DNA from: Chitinophagaceae bacterium
GTDB lineage: Bacteria; Bacteroidota; Bacteroidia; Chitinophagales; Chitinophagaceae
Direction: 5' to 3'
DNA length: 9,999 nucleotides
Assembly: GCA_014379785.1 (NCBI GenBank)
Contig: JACMLD010000529.1
Span: 1-9,999, forward strand
Part shown: in pieces, positions 6,586-9,999 of the stretch
How the letters are laid out: each line of letters starts with the position of its first letter
Numbering within the stretch: position 1 is the stretch's first letter
Translations under genes and position numbers: made by a program
The notes under the pieces: model-generated
The model's input: only the letters and a program-made list of their open reading frames with translations
Databases searched by the model: none
What the model was told of the DNA's origin: nothing

Positions 6586-6646
6586 GGGGATTTCTCCACC
6601 CACATCGCTTCGCGATGGGAGTCGAAATGACGGGCATCTGCACATC
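6586..6646 (-). repeat. Hairpin repeat copy D (3' of fabD)
   Basis: On the minus strand it runs from GATGTGCAGATGCCC through GTCATTTCGACTCCC to GGAGAAATCCCC. It is nearly identical to copy A, with one difference in the 46-base core. CATCGC and GCGATG (6603-6608 and 6612-6617) pair around a GAA loop. It begins 26 bases after the fabD stop codon and points the same way as fabD. Confidence 0.9.
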
Positions 6647-6676
6647 TGCTCATTTACTAATCTGCTCATTTACTAA
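6645..6676. repeat. Perfect 16-bp tandem duplication across the fabD stop
   Basis: TCTGCTCATTTACTAA is present twice without interruption, at 6645-6660 and 6661-6676. The right-hand copy contains the fabD stop codon (CTA at 6673-6675 on the plus strand). The left-hand copy overlaps the outer end of hairpin repeat D by two bases. Confidence 0.95.
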
Positions 6677-7563
6677 TTCACCCCCTCCACTTCCATTGCC
6701 TTATCTATCTTCAGCACCAGTCCCTGAAGCACTTTGCCCGGGCCGACTTCTGTAAATTTTGTTGCGCCATCCTTCACCATTGCTTTAACGCTCTGTGTCC
6801 ACCGGACGGGACCAGTCAACTGATCTATGAGATTTTGCTTGATTTCCTCGCGATCGTATACTGCTTTTGCCACCACATTCTGATAAACATGTGAAGTGGG
6901 CTGATGAAATGTAGTAGTTTCAATGGCTCCGCGGAGCTGCTCTTTTGCCGGTTCCATCAACGGGGAATGAAATGCCCCGCCAACCGGAAGGATCAACGCA
7001 CGTTTTGCGCCGGCGGTCTTCATTCGATCGCACGCTATCTCTACCCCTTTTATTGATCCGCTGATGACAAGCTGACCTGGACAATTATAATTCGCCGGTA
7101 CTACGATTTCGCCGGTTTCTTCTGTCACGGCTCGACAGATGTCCTCGACTTTTTCATCATCCAGTGCGAGTACAGCTGCCATTGTTGACGGAGTTTCTTC
7201 GCAGGCTTTCTGCATCGCAGATGCGCGGATGCTCACAAGTTTCAATCCATCCTCAAAGCTCAGCGTACCATTGGCAACAAGCGCTGAAAATTCACCCAGT
7301 GAATGTCCGGCTACCATATCGGGGCGAGCCGCGTCAATACTTTTATATGCAATAACAGAGTGGAGAAAAACTGCGGGTTGGGTGACATTCGTTTGCTTGA
7401 GATCTTCTTCAGTGCCGTTGAACATGATGTCTGAAATTCTGAACTTCAACATCTCATTTGCCTGTTCAAGCAATTTTTTGGCAAAGGCATTGTTATCGTA
7501 GTGTCCCTTTCCCATCCCCGGAAACTGCGAACCCTGTCCCGGGAAAACAAAAGCATGCTTCAT
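6673..7563 (-). CDS. fabD: Malonyl-CoA:ACP transacylase
   Basis: FabD moves malonyl from CoA to acyl carrier protein, supplying the extender for fatty acid elongation in the cytoplasm. The 296-residue length is standard. The N-terminal FPGQGSQFPGMG oxyanion motif, the nucleophile Ser88 in AGHSLGEFSAL, Arg113 in SIRASAMQ (malonate carboxylate binding) and His199 in GGAFHSPLM are all present, as is the C-terminal EVGPGKVLQGL. The start at 7563 (MKHAFVFPGQG) is unambiguous. It is the last gene of a minus-strand run, 43 bases downstream of folE, so it may share a transcript with the pterin genes although no metabolic link is obvious. Its stop codon lies within a perfect 16-base tandem repeat, and hairpin repeat D follows. 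Confidence 0.97.
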   Translation of the reverse strand: MKHAFVFPGQGSQFPGMGKGHYDNNAFAKKLLEQANEMLKFRISDIMFNGTEEDLKQTNVTQPAVFLHSVIAYKSIDAARPDMVAGHSLGEFSALVANGTLSFEDGLKLVSIRASAMQKACEETPSTMAAVLALDDEKVEDICRAVTEETGEIVVPANYNCPGQLVISGSIKGVEIACDRMKTAGAKRALILPVGGAFHSPLMEPAKEQLRGAIETTTFHQPTSHVYQNVVAKAVYDREEIKQNLIDQLTGPVRWTQSVKAMVKDGATKFTEVGPGKVLQGLVLKIDKAMEVEGVN

Positions 7564-7606
7564 ATTTCAATCAATTATCCCCAAATATAGAAAGGATATC
7601 CGTGTT

Positions 7607-8203
7607 CTAATGCAATTTTGATCCGATGAGTCTGATGAATTCACTGCGTGTCTCATTCTTTTCGAACTCACCCCAGAATGCAGACGTGGTGGTAACGGAG
7701 TTTTGTTTCTGTACACCGCGCATCATCATGCAAAGATGCGAAGCCTCAATAACCACTGCCACACCCAGTGGATTCAGGGTTTCCTTAATGGAATGAAGTA
7801 TCTGGTTGGTCAGCCTTTCCTGTACCTGCAGCCTGCGTGCGAATACATCGACCACTCTCGCCAGCTTGCTCAATCCGGTGATATAACCATTGGGGATATA
7901 GGCAATATGGGCCTTGCCAAAAAAGGGAAGCATATGATGCTCACACATACTGTAAAGCTCAATGTCCTTGACAATGATCATTTCGCTGACCTCTTCTTCA
8001 AACTTGGCAGAATTCAGGATGGCCTTTGCATCCAGCTCATAGCCCTGGGTAAGGAACTGCATCGCTTTCGCAACACGCTCCGGAGTTTTTAGCAAACCTT
8101 CGCGTTCTGCATCCTCGCCTAAAAGCTCCAGCGCTTTGCGATATACTTCCGTCAGACCGGTAGTTGTCTTCTCTTCAAACTGTTCAACTTTTTTGTATGC
8201 CAT
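7607..8203 (-). CDS. folE: GTP cyclohydrolase I
   Basis: FolE converts GTP to 7,8-dihydroneopterin triphosphate, the entry point to folate, biopterin and queuosine-type pterins. Its zinc site is complete: Cys87 and His90 in SMCEHHMLPF, and Cys158 in SHLCMMMRGV. His89 and His156 occupy the positions of the E. coli catalytic histidines. The GLSKLARVVDVFARRLQVQERLT helix pair and the C-terminal TTTSAFWGEF block are classical for the zinc-dependent type I enzyme. I place the start at 8203 (MAYKKVEQFEEK, 198 residues). The open frame continues to 8305, but that extension overlaps the end of the upstream gene and encodes an unrelated hydrophobic stretch. The upstream PTPS-type gene ends 31 bases away, and FolE's product is that family's substrate. 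Confidence 0.97.
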   Translation of the reverse strand: MAYKKVEQFEEKTTTGLTEVYRKALELLGEDAEREGLLKTPERVAKAMQFLTQGYELDAKAILNSAKFEEEVSEMIIVKDIELYSMCEHHMLPFFGKAHIAYIPNGYITGLSKLARVVDVFARRLQVQERLTNQILHSIKETLNPLGVAVVIEASHLCMMMRGVQKQNSVTTTSAFWGEFEKNETRSEFIRLIGSKLH

Positions 8204-8234
8204 CAAAAATGTCGTTAAAAAAATGAAAATTATT

Positions 8235-8645
8235 CTAAACAGGGTATTCAACAAAATTTCTATCGGTCTCATATAACCGCAGATGCAGGTCGAGCGACTG
8301 ATCAAGCTTGCTGCGCAGAATATGATAAATCGCGATCACGATATTTTCAGCGGTAGGATTGATGTCTTTGAATTCTTTCGTGTCGAGGTTAAGGTTTTTG
8401 TGGTCAAACCTCTCCAGCACTTCATCACGTATGATATCACTCAATACTTTCAGATCGATGACAAAACCTGTGGCAGGATCAACTTCTCCGGTTACTCTTA
8501 CAATCAGGTCGTAATTATGCCCGTGATAATTCGCATAGTTACATTTCCCGAAGACAGACGCATTTTTGTCATCCGCCCAGTCCGGGTTATTCAATCTGTG
8601 AGCGGCATTGAAATGTTCCTTTCTGTAAACTGCAACTCTTGCCAT
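8235..8645 (-). CDS. 6-pyruvoyl-tetrahydropterin synthase / QueD family protein, copy 1
   Basis: A 136-residue T-fold enzyme expected to act on dihydroneopterin triphosphate, the FolE product. The zinc ligands His16, His41 and His43 and the catalytic Cys35, Asp81 and His82 are present, and Glu126 in YETDRN is the pterin-anchoring glutamate. The spacing is Cys-x5-His-Gly-His (GKCNYANYHGHNY), as in mammalian 6-pyruvoyl-tetrahydropterin synthase, whereas E. coli QueD has Cys-x3-His-Gly-His. SVFGKCN and DHKNLNLD also match the animal enzyme closely from memory. It could make 6-pyruvoyl-tetrahydropterin, or 6-carboxytetrahydropterin for queuosine, so I withhold a symbol. It sits between copy 2 (36 bases upstream) and folE, almost certainly in one transcript. 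The family is firm; the product is open. Confidence 0.87.
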   Translation of the reverse strand: MARVAVYRKEHFNAAHRLNNPDWADDKNASVFGKCNYANYHGHNYDLIVRVTGEVDPATGFVIDLKVLSDIIRDEVLERFDHKNLNLDTKEFKDINPTAENIVIAIYHILRSKLDQSLDLHLRLYETDRNFVEYPV

Positions 8646-8681
8646 AACCTCAAAAATTAATTATTGTTCGCAATCAGAATT

Positions 8682-9092
8682 CTATTCACCAAAATATTCT
8701 ACATAAATCCTTGCGGTCTCATATAACTTAATGCAATGAAGCTTAACCGTACCGATAAAGAAAGGTTCAAGCTGTTCCCAGATTCCTTTTGCCAGATTTT
8801 CTGTGCTGCACATTTTACCAGCCATGAAATCCACGTCCACATTGAGATTGCGATGATCAACCTTTTCTATCACATGGTCCCTGACCAGTGCGCCTAATTT
8901 TTTTGCGTCAAACAAAAAACCGGTGTCCGGATTCACTTCGCCCTTTATTGTCACATACAATTCGTAATTGTGCCCGTGCCAGTTTTCGTTCGCGCATTTA
9001 CCAAATACGGCCTCATTCTGTTCAACAGACCACGAAGGGTTGAAAAGTTTATGCGCCGCATTGAAATGTTCTAGTCTTGTCAGGTAAACCAT
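8682..9092 (-). CDS. 6-pyruvoyl-tetrahydropterin synthase / QueD family protein, copy 2
   Basis: This is the first gene of the minus-strand run. At 136 residues it has the same length as copy 1 and looks roughly half identical by eye, so the pair arose by an old duplication. His14, His39 and His41 bind zinc, and Cys33, Asp79 and His80 complete the active site, again with Cys-x5-His-Gly-His spacing (GKCANENWHGHNY). AVFGKCA, VDHRNLNVDVDF and STENLAKGIWEQL resemble mammalian 6-pyruvoyl-tetrahydropterin synthase even more closely than copy 1 does. Glu125 is kept, but YETARIY replaces YETDRNF, changing the residues beside the pterin pocket. Both copies look catalytically intact, so two distinct reactions or a mixed hexamer are possible. 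A good -7 element lies upstream at 9112-9119. Confidence 0.87.
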   Translation of the reverse strand: MVYLTRLEHFNAAHKLFNPSWSVEQNEAVFGKCANENWHGHNYELYVTIKGEVNPDTGFLFDAKKLGALVRDHVIEKVDHRNLNVDVDFMAGKMCSTENLAKGIWEQLEPFFIGTVKLHCIKLYETARIYVEYFGE

Positions 9093-9111
9093 CGCTCCAT
9101 AAAAATTTCGG

Positions 9112-9119
9112 CAAAGTTA
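9112..9119 (-). promoter_or_regulatory. -7 promoter element of the PTPS-folE-fabD run
   Basis: The minus strand reads TAACTTTG, a perfect match to the Bacteroidota TAnnTTTG element, 19 bases before the ATG at 9092. This would give a short leader of roughly 10-15 bases. A TTG lies 14 bases upstream, closer than the usual -33 spacing. It is the best promoter match in the window. Confidence 0.55.
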
Positions 9120-9180
9120 CTACATCAGCCGCACAAGGGCTGAAGAGGGTCATTCCCGGCATTTAAACGATATTTGTGGT

Positions 9181-9831
9181 ATGTATGTTTTAATTGCAGC
9201 GGCAACGAAGATGGAAGTTCAGCCTACCCTCAATTACCTGGAAAAGCTGAATTTTTTAATCAATGACAAAAAAATTGAAATGCTGACGACCGGTGTCGGT
9301 GGTATTTCAACCGCTTATTTTCTCACCTCACAAATAGAAGATCGACGCCCCGACCTGATCATACAAGCAGGTCTTGCGGGTTCCTTTCACGACTCCATTC
9401 CCCTGGGAGCCGTGGTATCGGTGGCCACTGATGTAACCGGCGATATGGGAGCACAGGAAGGCGATGATTTCAAAGACATGTTTGACCTTGGTCTGCAGGA
9501 AGAATCCACCATGCCTTTCTCCGCAAGAAAGCTTGTCAACGTAAACCTTTCCTCCAGATGGCCCCATCTCCCTGCCGTGAACGCTGTGTCGGTAAACGAA
9601 ATCACTACATCGCCGGAGCGCATTGAGTTGCTGAAAAAGAAGTATGGCGCAGAAATAGAATCAATGGAAGGTGCGGCATTTCATTATGTCTGTCTGCAGA
9701 TGCGCATCGAGTTTTTACAATTGAGGGCCATTTCAAATATGGTCGGAGAAAGAGATAAATCCAAATGGGAAATCTCAGCCGCTATCTCATCATTGAACAG
9801 TGAACTGATAAAATGTTTAAACCTGTTATGA
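9181..9831 (+). CDS. mqnB: Futalosine hydrolase
   Basis: MqnB cleaves futalosine to hypoxanthine and dehypoxanthine futalosine in the futalosine pathway of menaquinone synthesis. The 216-residue protein has the nucleoside phosphorylase / MTA-SAH nucleosidase fold: an N-terminal LIAAATKMEV strand, TGVGGISTAY, the QAGLAGSF phosphate-site-like loop, and Glu160-Ser-Met-Glu163 in IESMEGAAF for the ribose hydroxyls. RAISNMVGERDKSKW near the end is typical of the futalosine branch; Asn186 stands where MTA/SAH nucleosidases have the catalytic Asp. The assignment is strongly supported by mqnD, which starts inside the last codons through an ATGA overlap and implies translational coupling. A GATATTTG at 9169-9176 resembles a -7 element but would leave almost no leader. 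Confidence 0.95.
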   Translation: MYVLIAAATKMEVQPTLNYLEKLNFLINDKKIEMLTTGVGGISTAYFLTSQIEDRRPDLIIQAGLAGSFHDSIPLGAVVSVATDVTGDMGAQEGDDFKDMFDLGLQEESTMPFSARKLVNVNLSSRWPHLPAVNAVSVNEITTSPERIELLKKKYGAEIESMEGAAFHYVCLQMRIEFLQLRAISNMVGERDKSKWEISAAISSLNSELIKCLNLL

Positions 9832-9999
9832 CACTCGGATTTTCACCTTGTCCGAATGATACGTTTATTTTTGATGCCCTGGTAAATGGCAAAATTGATA
9901 CGCTCGGACTACAGTTCGAGGTAGTGCTGGAAGATGTCCAGACGCGGAATCAATGGTGCATGGAAGAAAAACTGGACTTCACTAAGATCAGTTACGGCG
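9828..9999 (+). CDS. mqnD: 1,4-dihydroxy-6-naphthoate synthase, partial
   Basis: MqnD converts cyclic dehypoxanthine futalosine to 1,4-dihydroxy-6-naphthoate, a later step of the pathway begun by MqnA and MqnB. Only the first 57 codons are inside the window. MTLGFSPCPNDTFIFDALVNGKIDT is the characteristic N-terminus of this periplasmic-binding-protein-fold enzyme, and FTKISYG fits the next conserved block. I prefer the ATG at 9828, which shares bases with the mqnB stop (ATGA), over the in-frame ATG at 9813, because the family normally begins close to LGFSPCPNDT. The rest of the gene, and perhaps other mqn genes, should lie to the right. Confidence 0.94.
   Translation, partial: MTLGFSPCPNDTFIFDALVNGKIDTLGLQFEVVLEDVQTRNQWCMEEKLDFTKISYG

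Noticed and set aside
8204..8305. N-terminal extension of the folE frame (34 extra residues, hydrophobic, membrane-helix-like)
   Set aside because: It overlaps the last codons of the upstream PTPS gene and the intergenic gap, and has no GTP cyclohydrolase homology; MAYKKVEQFEEK at 8203 is a normal start.
8283..8660. Plus-strand 125-codon frame antisense to PTPS copy 1
   Set aside because: Shadow of a conserved gene with all its catalytic residues on the opposite strand.

Overview
The window looks like chromosomal DNA of a Bacteroidota bacterium, most likely from the Chitinophagaceae or a related group. This rests on protein styles (aminopeptidase P, the trans-sulfuration enzyme, a serine hydrolase with C-terminal beta-rich domains), menaquinone synthesis by the futalosine route, AT-rich leaders without Shine-Dalgarno sequences, and several matches to the Bacteroidota -7 promoter element TAnnTTTG. 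The placement is an inference from sequence read by eye. No RNA gene, insertion sequence, phage gene or CRISPR array is visible, and no stretch longer than 300 bases lacks a gene.

Layout. Bases 1-1092 (minus) hold most of an Xaa-Pro aminopeptidase cut by the left edge. It is divergent from fabH (1203-2198, plus). A DinB-fold protein (2308-2811, minus) converges on fabH and is divergent from a plus-strand pair: a Cys/Met-metabolism PLP enzyme (2856-4088) and, 12 bases later, a secreted beta-lactamase-fold serine hydrolase (4101-5906). A GNAT acetyltransferase (6094-6540, minus) converges on the hydrolase. Next comes a minus-strand run transcribed from 9092 downward: two tandem 6-pyruvoyl-tetrahydropterin-synthase-type proteins, folE and fabD, with gaps of only 31-43 bases. 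Divergent from it, mqnB (9181-9831) overlaps the start of mqnD (9828 to the right edge).

How the genes fit together. FabD and FabH are the malonyl-loading and initiating enzymes of type II fatty acid synthesis, but they are separate here. FolE makes dihydroneopterin triphosphate, the substrate of the PTPS family, so folE plus the two PTPS genes form a coherent pterin cassette. The PTPS active-site spacing is the animal type rather than the E. coli QueD type. MqnB and MqnD are consecutive-branch enzymes of futalosine-dependent menaquinone synthesis.

The least ordinary feature is a family of short hairpin repeats at 2230-2290, 5986-6030, 6058-6093 and 6586-6646. Every copy lies just downstream of a stop codon and points the same way relative to that gene. 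Two different stem sequences keep both pairing and the GCGAAGC mini-hairpin tip. I see no clearly new multi-gene system; the repeat family and the double-PTPS pterin cassette are the best leads.
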